DNA from: Budorcas taxicolor
Taxonomy: Eukaryota; Chordata; Mammalia; Artiodactyla; Bovidae
Reading direction: 5' to 3'
DNA length: 64,000 nt
NCBI RefSeq assembly: GCF_023091745.1
Contig: NC_068925.1
Span: forward strand, 2,294,001 to 2,358,000
The notes beneath the pieces are model-generated. The model was not told the origin of the DNA, searched no databases, and saw only the letters and a list, made by a program, of their open reading frames with translations. Shown one piece after another: positions 10,000 through 23,099 of the stretch (positions are counted from its first letter, which is position 1; every line of letters starts with the position of its first letter). Made by a program: the position numbers and the translations under genes.

Positions 10000-11668
10000 C
10001 TCTCTTCAAGAAAATTAGAGATACCAAGGGAACATTTCATGCAAAGATGGGCTCAATAAAGGATAGAAATGGTATGGACCTAACAGAAGCCAAAGATACA
10101 AGAGGAAGTGGCAAGAATACACAGATGAACTTGTCCAATAAAGGTCTTAATGGTCTGGATAACCACGATGATGTGGTCACTCACCTAGAGCCAGATATCC
10201 TGGAGTGTGAAGTCAAGTGGGCCTTAGGAATCATTACTACGGACAAAGCTAGTGGAGCTGATGGAATTCCAGCTGAGCTATCTCAAATCCTAAAAGATGA
10301 TACTGTTAAAAGTGTTGCACTCAATATGCCAGCATATTTGGAAAAATTAGCTGTGACCACAGGACTGGAACAGTCAGTTTTCATTCCAATCACAAAGAAG
10401 GGCAATGCTAAAGAATGTTCAAATTACTGCAAAGTTGCACTCATTTCACATGCTAGCAAGATTATGCTCAAAATCCTTCAAGATGAGCTTTAACAGTATG
10501 TGAATTGAGAGCTTCCAGATGTTCAAGCTGGATTTAGAAAAAGCAGAGGAGCCAGAGATCACATTGCTAACACCCACTGGATCAGAAAAACATCTACTTC
10601 TGCTTCACTGACTTTGCTAAAGCCTTTGATTGTGTGGATCACAACAAACTGTGGAAAATTCTTTAAGAGACGGGAATACCAGAACACCTTACCTGTCTCC
10701 TGAGAAACCTGTATGCAGGTCAAGAAGTAACAGTTAGAACTGGACATGGAATATGAACTGGTTCAAAACTGGGAAAGGAGTACATCAAGGCTGTATACAG
10801 TTACCCTGTTTTTTTAACTTATATACAGAGCACATCATGTGAAATGGCAGGCTGGGTGAATATTAAGCTGGAATCAAGATTGCCAGGAGAAATATCAATA
10901 ACATCAGATATGCAGATGACACCACCTTAATCACAGAAGGCAAAGAGGAAGTAAAGAGCTTCTTGATGAAGGTGAGAGAGGAGAATGAAAAAGCTGGTGC
11001 AACACTCAACATTCAAACAACAAAGATCATGGCATCCAGTCCCATCACTTCATGGCAAATAGATGGGGAAACAATGGAAATGGTGACATACTTTATTTCC
11101 TTGGACTTCAAAATCACTGTGGACAGTGACTGAAGCCATGAAATTGAAAGATGCTCCTTGCAAGGAAAGCTATTATAAACCTAGACATGGTATTAAAAAG
11201 CAGAGACATCACTTTGCCAACAAAGGTCCACATAGTAAAAGTTATGGCTTTTCTACTAGTCGTGTACGGATGTGAGAGAGTCAGACCATAAAGAAGGCTG
11301 AGTGCTGAAGAATCGATGTTTTTGAATTGTGCTGGAGAAGACTTTTGAGAATCCCTTGGACAGCAAGGAGATCAAACCAGTCCATCCTATAGGAAATCAA
11401 CCCTGAACACTCATTGGATGGACTGATGCTGAAGCTCCAATACTTTGGCCACCTGATGCAAAGAGCCAATTCATGGGAAAGGACTCTGGTGCTGGGAAAG
11501 ACTGAGGATAGGAGAAGGGGGTGACAGAGGATGAGATGATTGAATGACATCACCAATTCAACAGACATGAGTTTGAACAAATTCCAGAAGATGGTAAAGG
11601 ACAGGGAAGCCTGGTGTGCTGCAGTCCATGGGGATGCAAAGAATCGGATATGACTGAGTGACTGAACA
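10000..11668 (+). mobile_element. BovB LINE, 5'-truncated, degenerate
   Basis: Plus-strand BovB from before the RT domain (GADGIPAEL, FIPITKKGNAKECSNY) through the palm region and distal domain to the GACTGAGTGACTGAAC end. Many stops and frameshifts; no functional ORF. Confidence 0.95.
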
Positions 11669-12120
11669 ATAACATCAAAGTTTTTCTGTAATTTTCTATT
11701 GTCTAAAACATAAAACAGTGGGCAAGATAGTGTATACTTTCTTACGTGTCTCTTTTCCCCACATATTGCAAGAACACAGGAATCAGCATCTCTAATAAAA
11801 ATGTGGCCATTTCTTTTCTTCTTTGTTTTAGAGGACACAAATTTTGGAGTTCTAAACTCTTTTAAGTTGAAGAACTTAGCTTCTAGAAACACTTCAGGCC
11901 CACATATATTTTAAAATATAGGAGTGGGGAAGATTTTATCAACCCAATACAATAGGAAAGTTTTCATTTTTAAAACAAAACTCTGCAGAAGAGCAGAAAT
12001 TATTTGATTCATATTTCCCCTTTATAATTACAAACCAAAACTGGAAGGAAACATATAAAACTCTATAAAGCAGAAGGTCCTGAAGCTGTTCTACTCAGAA
12101 TACATACAAGCTAAAAAATA
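11669..12120. other. Unique AT-rich sequence
   Basis: Single-copy-looking sequence between a BovB and the inverted repeat. Nothing recognised. Confidence 0.4.
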
Positions 12121-12232
12121 AATTAAAAAAAAAATTCAGGAGAGATAACCACCTCAAAATGTTTTTTATAACTGAGAGAGGCCAGCAAATCTGCAATGGG
12201 TTTCACAGGCCCCACACTGCTGAAAGTCAGTG
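12121..12232 (+). repeat. Inverted repeat, arm A (about 112 bp)
   Basis: Reverse complement matches 13096-13206 with only a handful of differences (landmarks: TTCAGGAGAGATAACCACCT and GGCCAGCAAATCTGCAATGG). It does not resemble any SINE or LINE I know. Confidence 0.9.
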
Positions 12233-13095
12233 GGTTTTGTAAAAATTTCAATAATGTAGCTACTGAAGAAAATGCCTTCATACAAAGAAAAGTGCGACAT
12301 CCCAAACATGTGTCAAAGCCTGAGACTGGAAGGCATGAAGCAGTTTTCTTCCACTGCCCTGGAAGCGTCCCTCCTGCAGGCCACTACTTGGTGACTCTTC
12401 TGGCAGGATTTGAGGTAGTTAACTAAGAAATCCAAATTGGAAAATACAAACTCCAACTTTGTTTTACTTGATCAGCATTGTTGAGAGAATGACATTAACT
12501 GTTCGGGGTATTTTTCAGAAATATTCCATATCACTTCAGCTTTAATGCCAGGTTGCAATCTGCCTCATCTGTCAGCCCAAGCCAGATAAACACAGACTAT
12601 TCATCTCCAGATAGTTACTCAGAAAGATCTGGAAAACAGGCGTATCATGAACTGAACATTTCATCCATATCCATGAGTTCATTCCTGGGACAACACTTTA
12701 AAAGCTGATCCCTTAAATGTCACCACACATGATAGAGTATGCATATGTCATTTCAGGACTGATTCAGTATTTTCTCCATCATGATGGTGAAAGTTACATA
12801 TTACATATAATGATTAAAAGGAATGTTCTTTTTCTTCCTTCGCTTTGTCTACTTTGGGGGAAATATTTTCCACTTAAATTCATATGTTATACAATCTTGA
12901 CTTTGGTAAAATACCACTCAGTGAAACTTACATGCAGAAAAATAATATTAATTTTTTAAGATGTGTGATTTAAAATTCTTTCACACATGTGTTTTCTCCC
13001 ACTACTATTTTTTTCCTTTGATTAGCAGTTATTTCCAATTGTGTTTGTTATTAATCAAATAAATGAGGGGAGTGAAATAGTGTATTCAGTGTATT
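12233..13095. other. Unique sequence between inverted-repeat arms
   Basis: About 860 bases with no repeat or exon recognised. A plus-strand open frame (12196-12426) shows no known domain. Confidence 0.4.
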
Positions 13096-13206
13096 CACTG
13101 ACTTTCAACAGTGTGGGGCCTGTGAAACCCATTGCAGATTTGCTGGCCTCTCTTAGTTATAAAAAACATTCTGAGGTGGTTATCTCTCCTGAAATTTTTT
13201 TAATTT
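13096..13206 (-). repeat. Inverted repeat, arm B (about 111 bp)
   Basis: Partner of 12121-12232 in opposite orientation. The similarity stops abruptly on both sides. An L1 later inserted a few bases to its right. Confidence 0.9.
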
Positions 13207-13219
13207 AAAAAACAAATTG

Positions 13220-13562
13220 GTATGTATGCCCAGCAGTGGGATTGCTGGGTCATAAGGTAGTTCTATTTGCAATTTTTTAAGGAATCTCCACACTGTTCGC
13301 CAAAGTGGCTGTACTAGTTTGCATTCCCATTGTAACATGTATACTATCATGTAAGAATCGAATCGCCAGTCTATGTCTGACGCAGGATACAGCATGCTTG
13401 GGGCTGGTACATGGTGATGACCCAGAGAGATGTTATGGGGAGGGAGGTGGGAGGGGGGTTCATGTTTGGGAACACATATACACCCGTGCTGGATTCATGT
13501 CAATGTATGGCAAAACCTATACAGTATTGTAAAGTAAAATAAAGTAAAAAGAAAAAGAAAAA
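13220..13562 (+). mobile_element. L1 3' end with 5' inversion (twin priming)
   Basis: 13220-13340 is antisense L1 ORF2 sequence (GTATGCCCAGCAGTGGGATT). From about 13341 the strand flips to sense L1 3' UTR (CAGTCTATGTCTGACGCAGG) ending in an A-rich tail. AAATTGGTA occurs at both edges (about 13213-13221 and 13564-13572) and is the likely target duplication. Confidence 0.85.
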
Positions 13563-14260
13563 AAAATTGGTACTATGAGGTATGCTAACTATATTTTTAA
13601 ACTATACAGTCAAACCTTCATCTCATAATAATGCTCAAATAAGGCACATTAATTTTTTAATCTAAATATGGCTGCAAAAATTGCTTCTCTATTCAACAAA
13701 TTTACTAGTCCTACTTATAAAAGATTAATTATATTCAAATCTTTTCATTGTCTTTAATTTCTGGTGGAGAGGGAACTTATAAAAAAAAGGACTTCCATTC
13801 TGAAATATATTTTATGTAAAAATTTCAGTAGCATATATGTCCCATTGGAAAAACACAAACGTCTTTAAACCAAATGTTTTAATTTGTAGGAAAAGTCACA
13901 AGCTTCCTAGAAAAATGAGACAGCCTAATTTCCTTTATCTAGTACCACATGTAAGTTAACTGAATAAGGTAAATTATCTAATGTAATTTTGGTAATATAG
14001 TTCAAATTTTACCCTTAGTCATTTCTATCTGTTTTATTGATGCCACAACTAAATTTAGTGAAACTGAAGGAACTCATAGCTAAAACAAACTGTTTCTAAA
14101 ATCTGCTCTTTCTCAGCTACTGGCTGGCTGTCCATTTAGGCATTGAGGTTCCCTTAAAGGGCCTCTCAAATTACTGGAGACATTGGACCTACTCTTTTCT
14201 ACTAAACCCAATGCGGGTTCTTGACACCAGATCAGGCAACAGTCCTTATGATTTGATGTC
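13563..14260. other. Unique AT-rich sequence
   Basis: No repeat, exon or RNA gene recognised. Confidence 0.4.
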
Positions 14261-14272
14261 ATTCAAAGTGCC

Positions 14273-15558
14273 AAAGAATGTTCAAACTACTGCACGATTG
14301 CACTCATCTCACATGCTAGTAAAATAATACTCAAAATTCTCCAAGCCAGGCTTCAACAGCACATGAACCATGAACTTCCAGATGTTCAAGCTGGATTTAG
14401 AAAAGGCAGAAGAACCAGAGATCAAATTGCCAACATCTGGATCATAGAAAAAGCAAGAGTTCCAAAAAACCATCTACTTCTGCTTTATTGACTGTGCTAA
14501 AGCCTTTGACTGTGTGGATCACAACAAACTGTGGAAAATTCTTCAAGAGATGGGAATACCAGACCACTTGATCTGCCTCCTGAGAAATCTGTATGCAGGC
14601 CAAGAAGCAACAGTTAGAACCAGACATTGGAAAATGGACTGGTTCAAAATTGGGAAAGGAATATGTCAAGGCTGTATACTGTCACCCTGTTTTATTTAGC
14701 TTATATGCAGAGTATCATGTGAAATGCCAGGCTGGAAGAAGCGCAAGCTGGAATCAAGATTGCATGGAAAAATACCAATAACCTCAAATACATAAATGAC
14801 ACCACCTTTATGCCAGAAAGAGAGGAAGAACTAAACAGCCTCCTGAAAAAAGCAAAAGAGGAGAGTGAAAAAGCTGGCTTAAAACTCATTCAGAAACTAA
14901 GATCATGGCATCTGGTCCCATCACTTCATGGCAAATAGATGGGGAAACAGTGACAGATTTTCTTTCTTGGCCTCCAAAATCACTGCAGGTGGTGACTGTA
15001 GCCATGAAATTGAAAGACACTTGCTCCTTGGAAGGAAAGCTATGACCAACCTAGACAGCATATTAAAAGAAGAGACATTATTTTGCCAACAAAGGTCCAT
15101 CTAGTGAAAGCTATGGTTTTTCCAGTAGTCATGTATGGATGCGAGAGTTTGACTATAAATAAAGCTGAGTGCCAAAGAACTGATGCATTTGAACTGTGGT
15201 GTTGGAGAAGAGTCTTGAGAGTCCCTTGGACTTAAAGGAGCTCCAACCAGTCAGTCCTAAAGGAAATCAGTCCTGAATATTCATTGGAGGGACTGATGCT
15301 GAAGCTGAAACTCCAATACTTTGGCCACCTGATGCTAAGAATGGACTCTTTGGTAAAGACCCTGATGCTGGAAAAGATTGAAGGCAGGAAGAGAAGGGGA
15401 GGACAGAGGATGAGATGGTTGGATGGCATCACCAACTCAAAGGACATGAGTTTGAGCAAGCTCTGGGAGTTGGTGGGGGACAGGGAAGCCTGCCGTGCTG
15501 CAGTCCCTGGAGTTGCAAAGAGTCAGACATGACTGTGCAACTGAATTGAACTGAAATG
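14273..15558 (+). mobile_element. BovB LINE, 5'-truncated, with perfect 12-bp target duplication
   Basis: Begins within the RT region (AKECSNYCTIALISHAS-like) and ends GAATTGAACTGAA. It is bounded by ATTCAAAGTGCC at 14261-14272 and 15559-15570. Frameshifts throughout. Confidence 0.95.
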
Positions 15559-16522
15559 ATTCAAAGTGCCCTGGAAATTTTTCCTATTGCATTTATAGCA
15601 GCAATAAATTTACTGCACATGAGCGGCCAAGATTATGGAGTAAAAGGACTTGAGCCCACCTCCTCTTATGAGGACATCAGGATCACTGAATAACTATCAT
15701 TAAAAAAGACTGCAGTCTATCAATAAAAATATTCTGCATCCAAGACATAAAGAAGAAACCCAATTAGATTGTAGGAGGGGTGCATATGTGATATAACCAA
15801 GTCCCACACCACTTGGGTGGCTGGCCCAGAGACTGAAGAATAATTAAATGGCAGATATTCTCCTGCAGGAGTGAGAATTGTGAGCCCCCTGTCAGGGTCC
15901 TCAGCCTGAGGAACTGGCATTCAATAGAGGAGCGGCCAGACCATTCGGTTTGATGGCCAAACAGGGCCGGGGTGAGGGAGATGCACAGGAGTGTGGTAAA
16001 ACAGAAACTCTACTCTTAGGGAGGGTGCACACAAGGACGCAAATGAACCGGGACCCATGACAAAAGGACTGACTTTATAGGAGCCTGGGTCAGACCTACT
16101 TGCTGGTCTTGGAGGGCCTCCTGAGGGGTAGGGGTGGCTCTGGCTCACTGTGGGGACAAGGACACTGGTAGTGGAAATATTCATGAGCTCTCCTGGAGGC
16201 TGTCATTTTGGTACCAAGACCTGCCCCCACTCAACAGTCTTCAGTGTCTAGTGCTGGAATGCTTCAGGCTAAACAACCAACAAGGTGGGGACATAGACCC
16301 ATCCATCAGCAAGTAGGCTATCTAAAGTCACCCTGAGCCCACAGCCACTTATAAACATACCTCTTCACATGACTCTACCCACCACAGGGATAAGACCCTG
16401 CTCTCTCCACCAGTGGACAGACACTAGTCCTTCCTACCAGAAAGCCTGAACAAGCTTTTCAACTAGCCTCAGCCACCAGGGGGGCAGACAGAAGCAAGAA
16501 AGCTATGATCTAGCAGCCAGCA

Positions 16523-16638
16523 GATGAGTTTGAGTAGGCTCTGTGAGTTGGTGATGGACAGGGAAGCCTGGCATGCTGCAGTCCATGGGGTCACAAAGAG
16601 TCAGAAATAACTGAGTGACTGAATTGAACTGAACTGAG
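16523..16638 (+). mobile_element. BovB 3' end fragment
   Basis: GATGAGTTTGAGTAGGCTCT to GAATTGAACTGAACTGA, the last ~115 bases of BovB, flanked by GCAGCC on both sides. Confidence 0.9.
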
Positions 16639-17663
16639 CAGCCTGCAGACTGAGTCCCAAAATGTAGACCAGAATCTACCCTGGGGCCAGCTGATCCTTG
16701 GCCCTTGCGACAAGAGAGGAGTGCATTGCTGGGACAGATAGGACATTCCCTACAGAGGGCCACATCTCCCAGGTTGAGAAATAACTATCTTTCCATATAC
16801 ATAAAAGCAAACATAGAATTTTAGGTAAAATGAGACAGCAGAGGAATATGTTCCAGGAGTAACAAGATAAAACCCAAGAAGAACAACTATGTGAAGTGGA
16901 ATTAGGCAACTTACATGAGAAAGACTTCAGAGTAATGATTATAAAGATGATCTAAGAACTTGGGGAAAGAATGGATGCACAGAGTGAGAAGTTATAAGAA
17001 TTTTTAAAAACAATGAGTTATAAAATATAAAGAGCAACTAAACGGAGCTGAAGAATAAAATAATTGAAATGAAAAATACACTAGAAGGAATCAACAGCAG
17101 AATAAATGAGGCAGAAGAACTTACAGTGAACTGGAAGAGAGTAGAGGAAATCACTGCCATAGAACAAAATAAAGGAAAAAGAATGAAAACAGTTTAATAG
17201 ACCTCTGGAACAACATCAGATACACCAAGATTTGCATTATGGGGTCCCAGAAGGAGGAGAGAGAGAAAGAGAGAGACAGAGAAACATGAGTCAAAAGTAC
17301 AATGAGATATCACCTCACACCTGTCAGAATGGCTCTAATCAAAAAGCTTACAAACAATAAATGCTGGAGAGGGTGTGGAGAAAAGGGAACACTCTTTCAC
17401 TGTTGTTAGGAATGTAAATTGATACAGCCACTATGGAAGACAGTATGGAGATTCCTTTAAAAACAAGGAATAAAACCACCATATGACCCAGCAATTCCAC
17501 TCCTAGACATATACCCTGAGGAAACCAAAATTGAAAGAGACACATGTATCCCACTGTTCACTGCAGCACTATTTACAATAGCTAGAACATGGAAGCAACC
17601 TAGATGTCCATCGACAGATGAATGGATAAAGAAGTAGTTGTGGTATATGTATATATATACATA

Positions 17664-17928
17664 CTGCTGCTGCTAAGTCGCTTCAGTCGTGTCCGACTCT
17701 GTGCGACCCCATAGACAGCAGCCCACACGGCTCCCCCGTTCCTGGGATTCTCCAGGCAAGAACACTGGAGTGGGTTGCCATTTCCTTCTCCAATGCATGA
17801 AAGTAAAAAGTGAAAGGGAAGTTGCTCAGTCGCGTCCAACTCTTTGCGACCCCATGGACTGCAGCCGACCAGGCTCCTCCATCCATGGGATTTTCCAGGC
17901 AAGAGTACTTGAGTAGGGTGCCATTGCC

Positions 17929-17930
<2 letters not shown>
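17664..17930 (-). repeat. Bov-A2 SINE
   Basis: Antisense dimeric Bov-A2 starting GCTGCTGCTAAGTCGCTTC, inserted in the AT-repeat segment of the younger L1. Confidence 0.92.
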
Positions 17931-17999
<69 letters not shown>

Positions 18000-18024
18000 A
18001 CACACACATATATATACATATACA
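17931..18024. repeat. (TA)n/(TATG)n microsatellite
   Basis: Long TA run followed by TATG and CACA units, expanded from an AT-rich part of the L1 ORF2 region next to the SINE. Confidence 0.95.
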
Positions 18025-19422
18025 ATGGAATATTACTCAGCCATAAAAAGCATTTGAGTCAGTTCTGATGAGGTGGATGAACCTAGAACCTATTATACAG
18101 AGTGAAGTGAGTTAGAAAGAGAAAGATAAATACAATATTCTAACACACATATATGGAATCTAGAAAAATGCTACTGAAGAATTTATTTACAGGGCAACAA
18201 TGGAGAAACAGACATAGAAAATAGACTTATGGACATGCGCAAAAGGGAAGAGAGGGTGAGATGTACGGAAAGAGTAACATGGAAACTTACATTACCATAT
18301 GAAAAATAGAGAGCCAACAGGAATTTGCTGTATGTCTCAGGAAACTCAAACATGGGCTCTGTATCAACCTAGAGGGGTGGTTTGGGGAGGAAGATGGGAA
18401 GGAGTTTCAAAAAGGAGGGGATATATGTATACCTATGGCTTGATTCATGTTGAGGTTTGACAGAAAACAGCAAAATTCTGTAAAGCAATTTTATCCTTCA
18501 ATAAAAAATAAATTAATTGAAAAAAAAATAAACTAAAGAACAGCAAAAACTGCAAACATGTGGAGGCTAAGCAATATGACAATAAACAACCAATGGATCA
18601 CTCAAGAAATCAAAGAAGAAATTAAAAAATACCTAGAGACAAATGAAAATTAAAACACAAGATTGAAACCCCATGGGACACAGCAAAAGCAGTTCTAGGA
18701 GGGAAGCTTATTAACAATACAATGATACCCCAGGAAACAAGAAAAATCTCAAACATACATCCTAACCTTACACCCAAAGCAATCAGAGAAAGAAGAATAA
18801 ACAAAACACAAAGTTGGTAGAAGGAAAGAAACCATAAATACCAGAACAGAAATAAATGAAATAGAGACTGAGAAAACAATAGAAAGGATCAATGAAACTA
18901 AAAACTGATTCTTTGTAAAGGTAAACCAAGTTAGTAAACCTTTAGCCAGACTCATCAGGAAAAGAAGTGAGAGGGCCTAAATCAATAAAATTAGAAATGC
19001 AAAAGGAAAAGGTACAACCGACACTACATAAAGGACCATGAATACTATTACAAGCAACTGTATGCCAATAAAACGGACAATCTGGAAGAAATTCCGTTGA
19101 ACAAACTGAACAAATTCTTAGACAGAGTCTCCCAAGATGGAACCAGGAAGAAATTGAAAATATGAACAGACCAATTACAACTACTGAAATTGAATCAGTA
19201 ATTTAAAAACTCCATCAAATGAAAGTCCAAGGCCAGATGACTTCACAAGTGAACTCTGCAAAATATTTAGAGAAGTGTTAACACTGTTGCTTCTGAATAT
19301 ATTCCCCAAAATTGCAGAGGAAGGAACACTTTCAAACTCCTTTTATGAGGTCACAATCACCGATATCAAAACCAGAAAAAGATACCACAGAAAAAGAAAA
19401 TTACAAGCCCATATAACTGATG

Positions 19423-19641
19423 GATGGGGGTTCCCTGGTGGCCCAGTGGAAAAGAACCTGCCTGCCAATGCAGGAGACGTGTGTTTGATCCCTGGGTCAG
19501 GAAGATTCCCTGGAGAAGGAAATGGCAACCCATTCCAGTATTCTTGCCTGAGAAATCCCATGGACAGAGGATCCTTATGGGCTACAATCCATGGGGTCAC
19601 ACAAGTCATGAGGACATGACTTAGAGACTAAAAAGCAACCA
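19423..19641 (+). repeat. Bov-tA SINE inserted in L1
   Basis: Full-length tRNA-derived head (TTCCCTGGTGGCCCAGTGG) to the 3' end. Target duplication ATAACTGATG at 19413-19422 and 19642-19651. Confidence 0.93.
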
Positions 19642-20218
19642 ATAACTGATGAACATAGATGCAAAAATCCTCAACAAAATACTAGCACATCAAATCCAGC
19701 AATGCATTAAAAGGACCATGCACCACGATCAAGTGAGATTTATCCCTAGGATGCAAGGATTTTTCAATATTTACAAATCAAACGATGACTTGTCACCACA
19801 TCAACAAACTGAAGAAGGAAAACCATATGATCATCTCAATAGATACAGAAAAAAGCTTTTGACAAAATCAACAACCATTTATGATGGAAATTATCTGGAA
19901 AGTGGACACAGAGGAAACCTACCTGAACATAGTAAAGGCCATACAACCACGCCACTGCAAACATTACTCTCAATGGTGAAAAACTGAAAGCATTTTCTCT
20001 CAGATCAGGAATAAGACAAGGATGTCCACTCTCACCACTATTACTCATAGTTTTGGAAGTCCTCACCACAGAAACTGGAAAAGAAAAGAAAAAAAATCCA
20101 AGTTGGAAAAGAAGTAAAATTGTCATTGTTTGCAGATGACATGATACTATACAGAGAAAATCCTAAAAATGCTACCAGAAAACTAAAAAAGCTCATCAGT
20201 GAATTTGATAAAGTCTCA

Positions 20219-20440
20219 GGGCTTTCCTGGTAACTCAGATAGTAAAGAATCTATCTGCCTACCATGCAGGAGACCTGGATTTGATCCCTGGGTTGGGAAG
20301 ATCCCCTAGAGAAGGGAATGTTAACCCACTCAAGTATTCTTGCCTGGAAAATCCCATGGACAGAGGATCCTGGTGGGCTACAGTCCATGGGGTCACAAAG
20401 GTTGGACAAGACTGAGTGACTAGCACACACACACACAGGG
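20219..20440 (+). repeat. Bov-tA SINE inserted in L1
   Basis: Head GGGCTTTCCTGGTAACTCAG, body, and (CA)n tail. It interrupts the L1 RT region. Confidence 0.92.
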
Positions 20441-22143
20441 TACAAAATCAATACACAGAAATCTGTTGCATTTCTATACAGTAACAACCAAAGATCAGAA
20501 AGGAAAATTAAGGAAAGAATCTCATTTACCATCACATCAAAAAGAATAAAACACCTAGGAATAAACCTACCTAGGGAGACAAAAGAGCTCTATTCTGAAA
20601 AGTGTAAGACACTGCTGAAAGAAATCAAAGATGACACACACAGATGAAAAGATATACCCTGTGCTTGGATTGAAAGAATCAATATTGTCAAAATGACTTT
20701 ACTACCAAGGCAATCTACAGATTCAATGTAATCTCTATCAAATTACCAATGGCATTTTCCTCAAAACTATAACAAAAATTAAGGAAACATAAAAGACCCC
20801 AAATAGCCGAAGAATCTTGAGAAAAAAGATCAGAGCTGGATTATTCAGGCTCCCTGGGTTCAGACTATATTACAAAGTTATAGTAACCAAGACAGTATGG
20901 GACTGGCACAAAACAGACACATAACTCCATGTAACAGAATAGGGAGCCCAGGAATAAACCCACATAATTACAGTCAATTAGTCTACAACAAAGGAGGCAA
21001 GAATATGCAATGGAGAAAAGACAGTCTCTTTAGTAAGTGATATTGGGAAAACTGGACAGCTATATGTCAAAAAACGAAATATCATTCTCCTATACCATAT
21101 AAAAATGAACTCAAAATCAATTAAAGGTATAAATGTAGTACCAGAAACCATAACACTTCTAGAGGGAAACATAGGCAGTTCACTTTCACATAAATTGTAG
21201 CAATGCATTTTTGGATCAATCTCCTAAAGCAAAGGAAAACAAAGCAAATATCAAGAAATGGGACATAATTAAATTTAAATTTACAGCAAAGAAAACCATA
21301 AACAAAATGAAAAGGCAACTTACAGAACTGAAGAAAATATTTGCAAAGGGTATAACTGACAGGGGATTAATCTCCAAAACATACAAAGAACTATGCAGCT
21401 GAATATCAAAAAACAAAACAAATCACCCAGTCAAAGAATGGGTAGATCTAAATAGATGTTTCTCCAAAGACACCATATAGATGGCCAAAAGGCACATGAA
21501 AAGATGCCCCACATCATTAATTATTAGAGAAATACAAATCAAAATTATAATGAGGTATCAGTTCACACCAGTCAGAATGGTGTACAAATAACAAATGCTG
21601 GAGAGAACGTGGAGAAAAGGGAACCCTCCTACAATGTTAGTGGGAATGTAAATCGCTACAGCCACTATCGAAAACAATATGGGTATTCCCTAACAAACTA
21701 AAAATAGAGCTACTTTATTATCCTCCAATTCACTCCTGGGCATATATCCAGAGAAAACCATTATTTGAAAATATATATGTACTCCAATGTTCATTGCAGC
21801 ACTGTTTACAATAGCCCAAACAAGGAAGCAACCTAATTGTCTGAATGGATAAGGGAGATGTGGTGTGTGTGTATGTATGTATATGTATATACCTGCATAA
21901 TGGAATAGTACTCAAACATGAAAAATAATGAAATAATGCCTTTTGGAGCAACTAGATATACTAAGTTACATAAGACAGAGAAATATATGATATTGCTTAT
22001 ATATGAAATCTAATAAAAATGATACAAATGGACTTATATACAAAACAGAAATAGATTCACAGATAGAGAAAACAAGCTTATGGTTACCAAAGGAGAAAGC
22101 TGTGGGGAGTCAGAAATTAGGAGTTTGGGATTAACATATACAC

Positions 22144-22206
22144 ACTGCTGCTGCTGCTAAGTCACTTCAGTCATGTCTGACTCTGTGCGACTCCATAGAC
22201 AGCAAA
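22144..22206 (-). repeat. Bov-A2 SINE scrap
   Basis: GCTGCTGCTGCTAAGTCACT to CATAGACAGCA, about 60 antisense bases of a Bov-A2 within the L1 3' region. Confidence 0.85.
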
Positions 22207-22395
22207 AATAACCAATCTACTGTAATAAAACAGGGAACTATACTCAACATTTTATAATAACCCATAAGGGAAAAGAATCTGAAAAAAGATATACTTGCAT
22301 ATATAAATGAATCACTTTGCTGTACACCTGAAACAACTTCGTAAATCAACTATGCTTTAATTAAAAAAGAGTAAAAAAAAAAAAAAAAAAAGAAA

Positions 22396-23098
22396 ATCTT
22401 CGATTTTTGTATTCAAAATCACCATCACCATAAAGTATGGTTTTTACCCATGGAGTAAAAAGAAATTCTAAGATAATTTTTAAGCTAGCCATAACTTATA
22501 AATAAGGACCACTGAATGTGAGCAGTTAGTTTTATAACTCTCATTCTCATTATTTTTAAATATAGATATAAAGGAATGGCCATTTATTAGACAAGTCTAG
22601 AATTGCTACATTCTCTACCTATGAGTTGATACAGACACTGAGTAGTCATATTTGGTCTGGTGATATTTTGCCATAATTGAAGAAAGCTGTGGATGGTAAT
22701 TAAGAAGAAACAAGGCAGAGGCTGAAGTAAACACATGCAGTTTGGCTGCACCTAGTGGAACAGAATTCTGGGGAAGCCCTGTAAGACAAAGTGACCTCTT
22801 GGCTCGCCACTGAAATCTTCTGAAGATGAGAACATGCTTATCCAATGTGTATTTGGACTTTGGGTGTGTGGTTCAAGACTCATCTACTCCGTTGTCTTAC
22901 TTTCTGGGAGAACTGAAGAGTTTGATCAAACAATTTATCTAAAAGTTATATAATTTTGTACATACAAAATAGGAACTTGAAGTCCCACTTCTCAGAATAA
23001 TAGCAAAATTTTATGAATAAAAAGACAAAATTAGCACATAATACTATTATGGTAAGAAACTGAATATAAAAATGATTTGATTTGCTTCAAAAGCTTAC
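22396..23098. other. Unique sequence
   Basis: Single-copy-looking AT-rich sequence. A short minus-strand frame (22615-22845) shows no recognisable domain. Confidence 0.4.
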
Positions 23099-23099
23099 T

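Larger units (their letters stand above)
17281..18530 (+). mobile_element. Younger L1 3' end inserted in the old L1
   Basis: L1 ORF2 C-terminal region (GAGAGGGTGTGGAGAAAAGG; CTATGGAAGACAGTATGG) followed by the 3' UTR and A-rich tail near 18530. Flanking L1 belongs to different parts of another copy, so this is a separate insertion. Confidence 0.75.
15606..22395 (+). mobile_element. Old near-complete L1 with nested younger insertions
   Basis: Starts with an L1 5' region (GGCCAAGATTATGGAG), then an ORF1-like segment to about 17280. ORF2 sequence continues from about 18541 (YQNLWDTAKAV-like, then an RT with FADDMILY near 20130) to the 3' end at about 22395 with an A-tail. Inside lie a BovB tail (16523-16638), a younger L1 3' end (17281-18530), a Bov-A2 (17664-17930), two Bov-tA (19423-19641, 20219-20440) and a SINE scrap (22144-22206). 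Dense stops show it is long dead. Confidence 0.85.

Noticed and set aside
12196..12426. Plus-strand ORF overlapping the inverted repeat
   Set aside because: No recognisable domain, short, and half of it is repeat; no supporting splice or promoter signals.
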